Shown here: in pieces, positions 51,173 through 60,517 of the stretch
Position numbering within the stretch: the first letter of the stretch is position 1
How the letters are laid out: each line of letters begins with the position of its first letter
Source of the DNA: Streptomyces dengpaensis
Lineage (GTDB): Bacteria; Actinomycetota; Actinomycetes; Streptomycetales; Streptomycetaceae
NCBI RefSeq assembly: GCF_002946835.1
Contig: NZ_CP026652.1
Span: 2,170,001 to 2,234,000 of the forward strand
Reading direction: 5' to 3'
DNA length: 64,000 nt
The notes under the pieces: generated by a model
What the model was told of the DNA's origin: nothing
The model's input: the letters and a program-made list of their open reading frames with translations, nothing else
The model's database searches: none
Position numbers and translations under genes: made by a program

Positions 51173-51202
51173 GGCCCAGGTGACTCTGCAGTCACCTGGG
51201 CC
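51173..51202 (-). terminator. terminator of the M16 peptidase operon
   Basis: GGCCCAGGTGACT (51173-51185) pairs perfectly with AGTCACCTGGGCC (51190-51202) around CTGC, 20 bases beyond the M16 stop. On the minus strand it is followed by TCCTTTTACCC. Confidence 0.88.
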
Positions 51203-51221
51203 CTCAGGGAGTCGCGCCGTT

Positions 51222-52610
51222 CTACTCGGCCCGGACGACGGTCACTTCGCCGATTCCGAGCGCCTTGACCGGCTCCTCGATCTGCGCGGCGTCACCCACC
51301 AGGACCGTCACCAGACGGTCCACCGGGAACGCGTTCACGGCGGCCGCGGTGGCCTCCACGGTGCCGGTCGCGGCGAGCTGCTGGTACAGCGTCGCCTGGT
51401 AGTCGTCCGGCAGGTGCTGCTCGACCTGGTCGGCGAGCGTGCTCGCGACGGCCGCCGCGGTCTCGAACTTGAGGGGCGCCACACCCACCAGGTTCTGTAC
51501 CGCGACGTCGCGCTCGGCGTCCGTCAGCCCCTCGGCGGCGAGGGTGCGCAGCACCTTCCAGAGGTCGTCGAGCGCCGGACCGGTGTTCGGGGTGTCCACA
51601 GAGCCGCTGATGGCGAGCATGGCGACGCCCGTGGCGTCCGGTGCCGAGCGCAGCACCTGGCCGAACGCCCGCACACCGTAGGTGTAGCCCTTTTCCTCGC
51701 GCAGGACGCGGTCCAGGCGCGAGGTGAGGGTGCCGCCGAGGCAGTACGTGCCGAGCACCTGGGCGGGCCAGACGCGATCGTGCCGGTCGGCGCCCACACG
51801 GCCGATGAGCAGCTGCGTCTGGACGGCGCCGGGGCGGTCCACGATGATCACGCGGCCGGTGTCGTCGGCGCTCACCGGCGGCACGGGGCGCGGCTCGGCG
51901 GACGAGCCGGTCCAGGCGCCGAGCGTGTCGGCGAGCAGCTCGTCGAGGTCGACACCGGTCAGGTCACCGACGATGACGGCGGTGGCCGTCGCGGGGCGTA
52001 CGTGCTTCTCGTAGAAGGCGCGTACGGCCGCCGAGTCGATCTTCTGGACGGTCTCCTCGGTGCCCTGGCGCGGGCGCGACATGCGCGAGGTCGCCGGGAA
52101 CAGCTCCTTGGAGAGCTCCTTGGCGGCGCGGCGGGCCGGGTTGGCCATCTCGTGCGGGATCTCGTCCAGCCGGTTGCGGACCAGTCGCTCGACCTCGCTG
52201 TCCGCGAACGCCGGTGCCCTGAGGGCGTCGGCGAGCAGGCCCAGCGCCTTGGAAAGGCGCGAGACGGGGACTTCGAGTGACAGGCGCACGCCGGGGTGGT
52301 CGGCGTGCGCGTCGAGGGTGGCGCCGCAGCGTTCCAGCTCGGCGGCGAACTCCTCGGCGGAGTGACGGTCGGTGCCTTCGGAGAAGGCACGCGCCATGAT
52401 CGTGGCGAGGCCGTCGAGGCCCGCCGGTTCGGCCTCCAGCGGCGCGGCGAGGATCACCTCGACGGCGACGACCTGCTGGCCCGGGCGGTGGCAGCGCAAC
52501 AGGGTCAGGCCGTTGTCGAGCGTGCCGCGCTCGGGTGCCGGGAAGGCCCACGGCTTGGCCTTGCCGGCCTGGGGCTGCGGGTGGAAGTCCATGGTGGCGA
52601 GCTCGGTCAC
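51222..52610 (-). CDS. M16-family peptidase homologue, inactive partner
   Basis: This 462-aa protein has the M16 fold, but the zinc motif HxxEH is missing: the corresponding region reads LATIMARAFSEGTDR. The conserved R/Y-containing C-terminal lobe (about residues 170-450, with EEKGYTYGVRAF) is intact. Such non-catalytic subunits pair with an active M16 subunit to form a chamber. The GTG at 52610 overlaps the stop of the active partner as GTGA, so the two are made one-to-one. An alternative ATG is at 52592. A 941-codon frame running through both genes is only a shadow. Confidence 0.88.
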   Translation of the reverse strand: MTELATMDFHPQPQAGKAKPWAFPAPERGTLDNGLTLLRCHRPGQQVVAVEVILAAPLEAEPAGLDGLATIMARAFSEGTDRHSAEEFAAELERCGATLDAHADHPGVRLSLEVPVSRLSKALGLLADALRAPAFADSEVERLVRNRLDEIPHEMANPARRAAKELSKELFPATSRMSRPRQGTEETVQKIDSAAVRAFYEKHVRPATATAVIVGDLTGVDLDELLADTLGAWTGSSAEPRPVPPVSADDTGRVIIVDRPGAVQTQLLIGRVGADRHDRVWPAQVLGTYCLGGTLTSRLDRVLREEKGYTYGVRAFGQVLRSAPDATGVAMLAISGSVDTPNTGPALDDLWKVLRTLAAEGLTDAERDVAVQNLVGVAPLKFETAAAVASTLADQVEQHLPDDYQATLYQQLAATGTVEATAAAVNAFPVDRLVTVLVGDAAQIEEPVKALGIGEVTVVRAE

Positions 52611-53959
52611 TTCGCCGCCTCCTCGTCGGTGCCGTCGGCGGCGTCGGTGTCTTCGGTGGCGGTCGGCTCGTAGACGAGCACCGCGCGGTTGTCGGGGCGC
52701 AGGCGGGACTTGGCGACCTCCTGGACCTCCTCGGCGGTGACCGCGAGTACGCGCTGCACGGCGGTCAGGGCGAGCTGCGGGTCGCCGAACAGGACGGCGT
52801 ACCGGCACAGTTCGTCGGCGCGGCCCGCGACCGTGCCGAGCCGGTCCAGCCACTCGCGCTCCAACTGGGCCTGGGCACGCTCCATTTCCTCGGCCGTGGG
52901 GCCCTCCTCGGCGAACCGGGCGAGCTCCTCGTCGACGGCGGCCTCGATGACCGGGACCTCGACGTCGCCGGACGTCTTCACGTCCAGCCACCCCAGGGAG
53001 GGCGCCCCGGCCAGGCGCAGCAGGCCGAACCCGGCCGCGACGGCGGTGCGGTCGCGGCGTACCAGCCGGTTGTAGAGCCGGGAGGACTCGCCGCCGCCGA
53101 GGACGGTCAGCGCCAGGTCGGCCGCGTCGCACACGCGCGTGCCGTCCTCCGGGAGCCGGTAGGCGGCCATCAGGGCGCGCGCCGGGACCTCCTCCTCGAC
53201 GACCTCGCGCAGCTGCTCGCCGATGATTTCGCGCAGCGAGCCGTCGCGCGGGGCGGGCTTGCCTTCGTGCCCGGGGATGGAGCCGAAGTACTTCTCGATC
53301 CAGGCGAGCGTCTGCTGCGGGTCGATGTCGCCGACGACCGACAGGACCGCGTTGTTGGGCGCGTAGTAGGTGCGGAAGAACGCGCGGGCGTCCTCCAGGG
53401 TGGCCGCGTCCAGGTCCGCCATCGACCCGATCGGGGTGTGGTGGTACGGGTGGCCCTCGGGGTACGCGAGCGCGGTCAGCTTCTCGAACGCGGTGCCGTA
53501 GGGCACGTTGTCGTACCGCTGCCGGCGCTCGTTCTTGACGACGTCCCGCTGGTTCTCCATGGACTCGTCGTCGAGCGCGGCGAGCAGGGAGCCCATGCGG
53601 TCGGCCTCCAGCCAGAGGGCGAGCTCCAGCTGGTGGGCGGGCATGGTCTCGAAGTAGTTGGTGCGCTCGAAGCTCGTGGTGCCGTTGAGCGAGCCGCCGG
53701 CGCCCTGGACGAGCTCGAAGTGGCCGTTGCCCTTCACCTGCCCGGAGCCCTGGAACATCAGGTGCTCGAAGAGGTGAGCCAGGCCGGTACGCCCCTTGAC
53801 CTCGTGGCGCGAGCCGACGTCGTACCAGAGGCACACCGCCGCGACCGGGGTCAGGTGGTCCTCGGACAGCACGACGCGCAGGCCGTTGGCCAGGCGGTGC
53901 TCGGTCGCTGTCAGGCCGCCGGAGCCTGCCTCGGCTGTGGCCGTGTGACCCATGGGCAT
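52607..53959 (-). CDS. M16-family zinc peptidase, active subunit
   Basis: This 450-aa peptidase carries the inverted zinc motif HLFEH (H62, E65, H66 in GLAHLFEHLMFQG) and the distal glutamate in ENQRDVVKNERRQ. It belongs to the pitrilysin/processing-peptidase clan and should cut unfolded or signal-type peptides. The inactive partner follows directly with a four-base overlap. I start it at the ATG of 53959, preceded by GAAGGGA. The C-terminal 20 residues are acidic. It is divergent from parC, with about 255 bases between. Confidence 0.9.
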   Translation of the reverse strand: MPMGHTATAEAGSGGLTATEHRLANGLRVVLSEDHLTPVAAVCLWYDVGSRHEVKGRTGLAHLFEHLMFQGSGQVKGNGHFELVQGAGGSLNGTTSFERTNYFETMPAHQLELALWLEADRMGSLLAALDDESMENQRDVVKNERRQRYDNVPYGTAFEKLTALAYPEGHPYHHTPIGSMADLDAATLEDARAFFRTYYAPNNAVLSVVGDIDPQQTLAWIEKYFGSIPGHEGKPAPRDGSLREIIGEQLREVVEEEVPARALMAAYRLPEDGTRVCDAADLALTVLGGGESSRLYNRLVRRDRTAVAAGFGLLRLAGAPSLGWLDVKTSGDVEVPVIEAAVDEELARFAEEGPTAEEMERAQAQLEREWLDRLGTVAGRADELCRYAVLFGDPQLALTAVQRVLAVTAEEVQEVAKSRLRPDNRAVLVYEPTATEDTDAADGTDEEAAK

Positions 53960-54215
53960 GTACGTCCCTTCGATCGCGGAAACTGCGAAATCCTGTCGGT
54001 CCTGCCACTGTATGCAAGCGCGCCGACAGCTGGCGAAGTTCCCGCACCTCGTACGCCGAGAGCGAGACTCCCGGACGTCACGGCCGCGGCCCAGGAGCCC
54101 TCCCGGGCCCGCTACGGACGGGTCGCGGTCGGCGTTGTCAGTGGGGCGGTCCACAATGGTCGGCGTCAGATCCCACTCATGCCCCGGCAGAGACTGTGAA
54201 GGAGTCGCAGCAGCG

Positions 54216-56672
54216 ATGGCCCGCCGCAGCACGAAGACCCCGCCCGACGACTCGTACGAGGAGAAGATCCTCGACATCGACGTCGTGGACGAAATGCAGG
54301 GCTCCTTCCTCGAGTACGCGTACTCGGTCATCTACTCGCGAGCCCTGCCGGACGCCCGCGACGGCCTCAAGCCCGTGCACCGCCGCATCGTGTACCAGAT
54401 GAACGAGATGGGGCTGCGCCGCGACCGCGGCTATGTGAAGTGCGCCCGCGTCATCGGCGAGGTCATGGGTAAGCTCCACCCGCACGGCGACGCGTCGATC
54501 TACGACGCGTTGGTGCGCCTGGCCCAGCCCTTCTCGATGCGCCTGCCGCTCGTGGACGGCCACGGCAACTTCGGCTCGCTCGGCAACGACGACCCGCCGG
54601 CCGCCATGCGTTACACCGAGTGCCGGATGGCCGACGCGACGTCACTGATGACCGAGTCCATCGACGAGGACACGGTCGATTTCACGCCGAACTACGACGG
54701 TCAGGAGCAGGAGCCCGTCGCCCTGCCCGCCGCCTTCCCGAACCTCCTGGTCAACGGCGCGTCGGGCATCGCCGTCGGCATGGCCACCAACATGCCGCCG
54801 CACAACCTGAGCGAGGTCATCGCCGCCGCCCGCCACCTCATCCGGCACCCGGGCGCCGACCTCGAGACGCTGATGAAGCACATCCCGGGCCCCGACCTGC
54901 CCACCGGCGGCCGGATCGTCGGCCTCTCCGGGATCAGGGACGCGTACGAGAAGGGCCGCGGCACCTTCAAGATCCGTGCCACCGTGGCAGTGGAGACCGT
55001 GACGGCGCGCCGCAAGGGGCTCGTCGTCACCGAGCTGCCGTTCACCGTCGGCCCGGAGAAGGTGATCGCCAAGATCAAGGACCTGGTCGGGGCGAAGAAG
55101 CTCCAGGGCATCGCCGACGTCAAGGACCTCACGGACCGTGAGCACGGCCTGCGTCTGGTCATCGAGATCAAGAACGGCTTCGTGCCGGAGGCCGTCCTGG
55201 AGCAGCTCTACAAGCTGACGCCGATGGAGGAGTCCTTCGGCATCAACAACGTGGCGCTGGTGGACGGCCAGCCGCTCACGCTGGGCCTCAAGGAGCTCCT
55301 GGAGGTCTACCTCGACCACCGCTTCGACGTCGTACGCCGCCGCAGCGAGTTCCGCCGCAGCAAGAAGCGCGACCGGCTGCACCTGGTCGAGGGCCTCCTC
55401 GTCGCCCTCCTGGACATCGACGAGGTCATCCGCCTCATCCGCTCCAGCGAGAACTCGGCGCAGGCCAAGGAGCGCCTGATCGAGCACTTCGCGCTGAGCG
55501 AGGTCCAGACGCAGTACATCCTGGACACGCCGCTGCGCCGCCTGACCAAGTTCGACCGTATCGAGCTGGAGTCGGAGCGCGACCGGCTCAACGGCGAGAT
55601 CGACGAGCTGACCGGCATCCTGGATTCGGACGCGGAGCTGCGCAAGCTGGTCTCCGGCGAACTGGCCGCGGTGGCCAAGAAGTTCGGCACCGAGAGGCGC
55701 ACCGTGCTCCTGGAGTCCGCGGGCGCCCCCGTCGCAGCGGTCCCGCTCCAGGTGGCGGACGACCCGTGCCGCGTCCTGCTGTCCTCGACGGGGCTGACGG
55801 CGCGCACGGTGAACGGTGCCCCCTTCGGGGAGGACACGGACGGCAGGCGCACGAAGCACGACGTGATCGTCTCCGCGGTGCCGGCGACGGCCCGCGGCGA
55901 GATCGGCGCGGTCATGTCCTCGGGCCGGTTGCTCCGCCTGAACGTGATCGACCTCCCGCAGCTGCCGGAGACGGCGGTGGCGCCCAACCTCTCCGGGGGC
56001 GCGCCGATCTCGGAGTTCCTGTCCTCCCTGGAGCCGGACGAGACGGTGGTCTGCCTGACGACGCTCGACGAGTCGTCGCCGGGCCTGGCGCTCGGCACGG
56101 AGCAGGGTGTCGTCAAGCGTGTGGTGCCCGACTACCCCTCGAACAAGGAGGAGTTGGAGGTCGTCACGCTCAAGGAAGGCGACCGGATCGTCGGCGCGGT
56201 CGAGCTGCGCACCGGCGAGGAGGACCTGGTCTTCATCACGGACGACGCTCAGTTGCTGCGCTACCAGGCCTCGCAGGTGCGCCCGCAGGGCCGCGCGGCG
56301 GGCGGCATGGCGGGCATCAAGCTCGCCGACGGCGCGAAGGTGATCTCCTTCACGGCGATCGACCCGGCGGTGGACGCGGTGGTGTTCACGGTGGCGGGCT
56401 CGCGCGGCACGCTGGACGACTCCGTCCAGACCACGGCCAAGCTGACCCCCTTCGACCAGTACCCGCGCAAGGGCCGCGCCACGGGTGGCGTGCGCTGCCA
56501 GCGGTTCCTGAAGGGCGAGGACTGCCTCGCGCTGGCCTGGGCCGGCGCGGCACCGGCGCGGGCGGCGCAGAAGAACGGCACGCCCGTCGAGCTGCCGGAG
56601 ATCGACCCGCGCCGCGACGGTTCGGGCGTGTCCCTGACGAAGACGGTGGCGGTTTTGGCGGGCCCGGTGTAG
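54216..56672 (+). CDS. parC: type IIA topoisomerase subunit A (ParC-type)
   Basis: This 818-aa protein is the cutting subunit of a type IIA topoisomerase. The active tyrosine is Y133 in [11 protein letters not shown]. The quinolone region reads [12 protein letters not shown], with Ala93 where E. coli GyrA has Ser83, as is usual in actinobacteria. The core (residues 30-500) is followed by a beta-pinwheel C-terminal domain (about 520-800, with [11 protein letters not shown] and [16 protein letters not shown]). From position and divergence from GyrA I call it topoisomerase IV A, which decatenates chromosomes. GAAGGAG precedes the ATG. It is the sole gene of its transcript and converges with the COG0523 gene one base away. 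Confidence 0.93.
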   Translation: MARRSTKTPPDDSYEEKILDIDVVDEMQGSFLEYAYSVIYSRALPDARDGLKPVHRRIVYQMNEMGLRRDRGYVKCARVIGEVMGKLHPHGDASIYDALVRLAQPFSMRLPLVDGHGNFGSLGNDDPPAAMRYTECRMADATSLMTESIDEDTVDFTPNYDGQEQEPVALPAAFPNLLVNGASGIAVGMATNMPPHNLSEVIAAARHLIRHPGADLETLMKHIPGPDLPTGGRIVGLSGIRDAYEKGRGTFKIRATVAVETVTARRKGLVVTELPFTVGPEKVIAKIKDLVGAKKLQGIADVKDLTDREHGLRLVIEIKNGFVPEAVLEQLYKLTPMEESFGINNVALVDGQPLTLGLKELLEVYLDHRFDVVRRRSEFRRSKKRDRLHLVEGLLVALLDIDEVIRLIRSSENSAQAKERLIEHFALSEVQTQYILDTPLRRLTKFDRIELESERDRLNGEIDELTGILDSDAELRKLVSGELAAVAKKFGTERRTVLLESAGAPVAAVPLQVADDPCRVLLSSTGLTARTVNGAPFGEDTDGRRTKHDVIVSAVPATARGEIGAVMSSGRLLRLNVIDLPQLPETAVAPNLSGGAPISEFLSSLEPDETVVCLTTLDESSPGLALGTEQGVVKRVVPDYPSNKEELEVVTLKEGDRIVGAVELRTGEEDLVFITDDAQLLRYQASQVRPQGRAAGGMAGIKLADGAKVISFTAIDPAVDAVVFTVAGSRGTLDDSVQTTAKLTPFDQYPRKGRATGGVRCQRFLKGEDCLALAWAGAAPARAAQKNGTPVELPEIDPRRDGSGVSLTKTVAVLAGPV

Positions 56673-56673
56673 G

Positions 56674-57729
56674 TCAGCCGACCGCTTCGAGGTCCTCGGG
56701 ATCCCTGTCCTGTACGTAGCGAAGGACGCCCCACATGCTGTGCTCGTCGGCGTGTGGGGCGTCCTCTTCGCACGCCTCCAGCTCCTTGGTCAGAGCCGCC
56801 GTGTCGATGCCGGACCCGATGAGGACGAGCTGGGTGAGACGCGCCTCGGCGCGGGCCCAGGGCTCCGGCCAGAAGCGCAGGAACCGTCCGACGGCATGCA
56901 CCGCGTACCGGTTGGCACTGTCCTGGACGCCGAAGTCGACGTACCCCTTGATGCGGTAGAGGCCCTCCGGCCTGCTGTCGAGGAAGTCCATCAACCGGCG
57001 GGGGTTGAGCGGCGCTTCGGAGGTGAAGGAGAGGGATTCATAGGCCGAGTGCAGGTGGTCGGTGTGGTCGTGCGCTTCATGATCATGGAGATCGTCGAAG
57101 GACAGCTGCCCAACGCGCTCCTCGCTCGGCCGGCAGTCGAAGAGGAACTCGGGGTCGATGCGGCCGTAGGTGGCGGGTACGACGGCGGCGCGGTCGGCCA
57201 GATCCCGGACGACGCGCAGCACACGCCCGCCGTCGTCGGCCCGGTCGGCCTTATTGACGACGACAAGATCCGCGAGGGCCAGGTGCCGGTCGATCTCGGG
57301 GTGCTTCTCGCGCGTACCGTCGAACTCGGCCGCGTCGACAACCTCGACGAGCCCCCCGTAGACGACCCTCGGATGCTCGCTGGCGAGCACCATCCGCACC
57401 AGCTCCTGCGGCTCGGCGAGCCCGCTCGCCTCGATGACGATGACGTCGATGCCGGCCGAGGGCTGGGCGAGCCGCTCCAGATAGACGTCGAGCTCACTCG
57501 CGTCGACGGCACAGCACAGACACCCGTTCCCCAGCGAAACGGTGGAATCCCCCAGCGCTCCCGCCACCGCCATGGCGTCGATCTCGATCGCGCCGAAGTC
57601 GTTGACGATGGCTCCGATCCGGCTGCCTCCGCTGCGGTGCAGCAGGTGATTGAGGAGTGTGGTCTTACCGGAGCCCAGGAATCCGGCGAGGACGACGACC
57701 GGGATCTGCTGTGGACTCTGCTGACTCAA
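56674..57729 (-). CDS. COG0523 (CobW-like) metal-chaperone GTPase
   Basis: This 351-aa GTPase has a P-loop (GFLGSGKT, residues 16-23), the metal-binding CLCC in GNGCLCCAVD, the switch ASGLAEPQEL and the guanine motif VVNKAD. A histidine-rich loop (DLHDHEAHDHTDHLHSAYE) lies in the middle. It is a metal-delivery protein of the zinc/cobalt type. I choose the TTG at 57729, 8 bases after AGAGAGGG, though the frame stays open to a GTG at 57759. The divergent gap (57730-58079) has a CTCGTACGAG palindrome at 57806 and no gene; a zinc-regulator box was looked for and not found. Confidence 0.87.
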   Translation of the reverse strand: MSQQSPQQIPVVVLAGFLGSGKTTLLNHLLHRSGGSRIGAIVNDFGAIEIDAMAVAGALGDSTVSLGNGCLCCAVDASELDVYLERLAQPSAGIDVIVIEASGLAEPQELVRMVLASEHPRVVYGGLVEVVDAAEFDGTREKHPEIDRHLALADLVVVNKADRADDGGRVLRVVRDLADRAAVVPATYGRIDPEFLFDCRPSEERVGQLSFDDLHDHEAHDHTDHLHSAYESLSFTSEAPLNPRRLMDFLDSRPEGLYRIKGYVDFGVQDSANRYAVHAVGRFLRFWPEPWARAEARLTQLVLIGSGIDTAALTKELEACEEDAPHADEHSMWGVLRYVQDRDPEDLEAVG

Positions 57730-58079
57730 CGTGCGCCCTCTCTGAACCGTCGCGTACACCGGCTCACGGACCGGCTCCTGTACGAGGGCGGCTCACGCAC
57801 GGGCACTCGTACGAGGAATGAATGCCGACCCAGCATACGAGCGGGAGGAAACGCCCCGAAGTGAACGATTGTTAGCGGCGCTCGCGGGGCACACGTTGGA
57901 CATGGCGCCGGTAAACGCGACCCGCACTTCCCTCCGTGCGCCTCCTCTCCGCCTCCCTGCCGATCAGAGCCGCTCGGCAAAACTGGGAGACGGCAAGCGC
58001 GCCGCCCACCGCTCGCCGGTCCGCTCCCTGTCGCCCACAACCGACGACCGGCGGATGGTCGCCTGATTCGGGGGTTGAC

Positions 58080-58634
58080 ATGGCCACACAGAAATTTGGG
58101 GTGCAAAGGTTGAGTTCTGCCGCAACGGCAGGGCTTGCCTTCGCGGTCGGGGTCCTCGTGGTCCTGGCCGCTCAACAGCGACGGTTCGAGGCTCTTCGCC
58201 TGAGGGTCGCGCAGGTGGAGCAGGCCGACGGCCGGAACGCGAGGCTCGCGGAACAGCAACGCTTTCAGACGTACCTGCTCGAAAAGGCCCTGGACGATCA
58301 GGACCTCGCCGAGGTTCTGAGCACCATCAACGAGCTGGACCCGACCAGGCGGCGTCAATACCTCTTCGCCAACGCGCTGTACACCAACGCCCTGCGCGCC
58401 CACCGGGCGGGGGACGTCAACTGGGACGAGCTGCACGGCCATCTTCGAGTGATCTGCCAGAGTGCGATCTTTCGGGACTACTGGGATGCGACCCGCCATC
58501 ATCGCGCGAGCCTCAAGGAGAGGTCGCAGGAGGCGCGGGTGGGCCAAATGGTGGACGCGCTCATCCGCGATCTGGACGAATCAGACACGGAGGAGTGGTG
58601 GGTCGTGGGCGAGCCTCCGTCGGAACAGGACTGA
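58080..58634 (+). CDS. DUF6082 membrane-anchored protein
   Basis: This 184-aa protein has a membrane helix near the start (about residues 13-31, TAGLAFAVGVLVVLAA), then a soluble helical part with LLEKALDDQDLAEVLSTINE and YLFANALYTNALRAHRAGDV, a pattern conserved in the DUF6082 family of Streptomyces. Many copies are usually present per genome, often near regulators of development. The function is unknown. GGGGGTTGAC precedes the ATG at 58080. The 78-codon gene follows 126 bases downstream. Confidence 0.8.
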   Translation: MATQKFGVQRLSSAATAGLAFAVGVLVVLAAQQRRFEALRLRVAQVEQADGRNARLAEQQRFQTYLLEKALDDQDLAEVLSTINELDPTRRRQYLFANALYTNALRAHRAGDVNWDELHGHLRVICQSAIFRDYWDATRHHRASLKERSQEARVGQMVDALIRDLDESDTEEWWVVGEPPSEQD

Positions 58635-58760
58635 CGTCCGAGAGTCGAACCATCAATCCCAATAGGCCAGTTGGACTAACCAGGGCCGGAGTTTAACCTG
58701 CTAAAGTCTCGGCTACTGTGTCCCCGTTTTCACTGTCTAAACCTGAGGACCGGGATCACC

Positions 58761-58997
58761 TTGAACATCGTGCGCCGCATCGGCGCGTCTCCACGCGAGC
58801 GAGGCAGCCTGTCGGGCGAGACGTGCCCAGACATCTTTGAGCTCAGCGACGGAAATTTCGCTGTCATCGGCACAGAGGCCACCGCGAAGCTCGACCCCCA
58901 ACTCCCTCGCGACGCGGCGCGCGCGGACTACGAGCGCATCGTGGTCATCAGCCGGGAAACGCTCATCCGTGCAAAGTCGGACATCCCTGACAGGTGA
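58761..58997 (+). CDS. 78-aa conserved Streptomyces protein
   Basis: This small acidic protein (start MNIVRRIGASPRERGS, then TCPDIFELSDGNFAVIGTEA) starts with TTG. It is a conserved small family in Streptomyces, often found beside helix-turn-helix regulators with DUF397 proteins, though none is here. The GAGGACCGGG before the start is a fair ribosome site. No function is known. Downstream a 30-bp palindrome (59196-59225) may end the transcript. Confidence 0.72.
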   Translation: MNIVRRIGASPRERGSLSGETCPDIFELSDGNFAVIGTEATAKLDPQLPRDAARADYERIVVISRETLIRAKSDIPDR

Positions 58998-59195
58998 AGC
59001 GGTCGCAGGGCTGAGACAGGACACGTCCGTGGTCCGTCGAGATTCATCGGTCACCCCGACCCATCTCCGGACGACGGCCTCATTCCCCGGCCCCCCACAC
59101 TTGCACCACACGCCCCGCGCAGTATCCCCTGCCGCCGGAGCGTCCGAGCAACGCCGACGCCCACCACGCACCGCGCCGCTCGACACAGGCTTCCC

Positions 59196-59225
59196 GAGGT
59201 CCAGCACCGATCGGTGCTGGACCTC
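59196..59225. terminator. perfect 30-bp palindrome after the 78-aa gene
   Basis: GAGGTCCAGCACCGA (59196-59210) is followed directly by its complement (59211-59225), with no loop. It is about 200 bases beyond the gene and has no T-run. The 58998-59359 gap contains no gene besides this. Confidence 0.6.
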
Positions 59226-59359
59226 TCGCGTCCTGGGCCACGCCCGGTACCGCCACCGGCGCCCCGGTCCCACATACCGATCCGCCGGCGTAGAACTCCA
59301 CGTTGGTGTGCAGCTCGGCCGGGCCCCGGTTCGCACGGCTGGAAGTGCCCCGTCCCAAG

Positions 59360-59378
59360 TCAGGTTAGGCTCACCTCT
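59360..59378 (+). promoter_or_regulatory. iron box (DmdR/IdeR-type) touching the start codon
   Basis: TCAGGTTAGGCTCACCTCT matches 16 of 19 positions of the DtxR-family iron box consensus TTAGGTTAGGCTCACCTAA as I know it. It ends one base before the GTG at 59379, so a repressor bound here would block transcription or initiation. If the mRNA begins inside the box, the gene would be translated from a nearly leaderless transcript. Confidence 0.8.
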
Positions 59379-60323
59379 GTGAGTACGTGCACGACCGCGT
59401 CGCGGCACCTCGACGAGCCCCTCGGGGGGACGGCGGCCACCGCCAGGACATGGCTGCTGATCGAACAGCCCGGGCCCTGGGGTGCCAAGGCGCTCACCGC
59501 GAGCCACCTGGACCCCGTGCTCGGCCGCGCCCTTGAGGCGGCCGCGGAAGGCACCGGCGTACGGATCGCACTCATCCGCCGCCCCGGCCGGCACGCCGAC
59601 TGCGGTACTCCCTCCGAACGTCATGTGTATGCGGCCCACACCACTCCGGGAAACGTATGGCTGCACGGCGCCATAACGTCCGACCCCCAGCAGCTGCTCA
59701 ACCTCGACTTCGCCGCGCTGGGCATGGGTGACCCGCATACCTTCGACACGGTTCTCCAGGGCCGGCCCCACACAGGCGACCCGCTCGCCCTCGTCTGCAC
59801 CAACGGCAAGCGCGATCGCTGCTGCGCCCTGCTCGGACGCCCCCTCGCGGCCGCGCTCGCCGCCTCCGGGCTGCAGGGCGTCTGGGAGGTCACCCACTTG
59901 GGCGGTCACCGCTTCTCGCCCACGCTGCTCGTCCTGCCGTATGGATACGCGTACGGGCGCGCCGAGGCCCACGCCGTCAAGGAGATCCTCCAGGGCATCC
60001 GGGAGGGGCGTGTCGTCACCGAGGGCTGTCGGGGGAGCTCCGCCTGGGAGCGGCCGGGCCAGGCGGCCGAGCTGGCCGTGCGTACGGCCACGGGAGAGCG
60101 CGCCGCCGCTGCCCTGACCGTGGTCGGCACGGATGGTGCCGCCCCGCGCTGGGAGGTCACCGTCGCGCACACCGACGGCCGTCTGTGGCGTGTCATCGTC
60201 ACGCAGGGCGCCTCGCTGCCGCCCCGCCCGGAGAGCTGCGGTTCGGCGCTCGGGTCGCCCGCCCGGATGGACGTGGTGGCGGTACAAGAGCTGACGCGGA
60301 CGGCGCTCGTCGTACCCTGCTGA
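59379..60323 (+). CDS. sucrase/ferredoxin-like protein (iron-regulated)
   Basis: This 314-aa protein belongs to the sucrase/ferredoxin-like group, thioredoxin-fold proteins with an iron-sulfur-type C-terminal region. Segments seen are WLLIEQPGPWGAKAL near the N-terminus, LVCTNGKRDRCCALLGRPLA (the CNG..RDxCC part) and HLGGHRFSPTLLVLPYGYAYGR. The iron box directly at its start codon indicates control by the iron repressor, and this fits a role in iron or siderophore metabolism. The GTG start at 59379 is fixed by homology (STCTTASRHLDEPLGGT). No separate ribosome site is apparent because the box occupies that place. Confidence 0.85.
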   Translation: MSTCTTASRHLDEPLGGTAATARTWLLIEQPGPWGAKALTASHLDPVLGRALEAAAEGTGVRIALIRRPGRHADCGTPSERHVYAAHTTPGNVWLHGAITSDPQQLLNLDFAALGMGDPHTFDTVLQGRPHTGDPLALVCTNGKRDRCCALLGRPLAAALAASGLQGVWEVTHLGGHRFSPTLLVLPYGYAYGRAEAHAVKEILQGIREGRVVTEGCRGSSAWERPGQAAELAVRTATGERAAAALTVVGTDGAAPRWEVTVAHTDGRLWRVIVTQGASLPPRPESCGSALGSPARMDVVAVQELTRTALVVPC

Positions 60324-60517
60324 GGCGTCTCCGGCTGCGCCCCAGGGCGGCTTCGGCGCTCGTACGACCGCGGTTCCCGCACGTGTGCGACGGCACCGCC
60401 CGCGCCCGTCGGCCCGGTACCCATATAGCTCCCGCACGGCTCCCCCACGCGACGATCAAGAGATCCACGCCACACCCCCTTACGGCGGGGCCCGCACGCC
60501 GCCGTACCGTCAAGGGC

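Noticed and set aside
52610..54047. Extension of the second M16 gene to a 941-residue protein
   Set aside because: The upstream part is the first M16 gene read in the wrong frame; the GTGA overlap marks the true start.
57730..57900. A zinc-repressor box in front of the COG0523 gene
   Set aside because: TGAACGATTGTTA is partly symmetric but too far from the known box to be claimed.
58641..58690. A tRNA-like segment on the minus strand (TGGTTCGACTCTCGGACG)
   Set aside because: It resembles a T-arm, but no acceptor stem or anticodon arm can be drawn around it.
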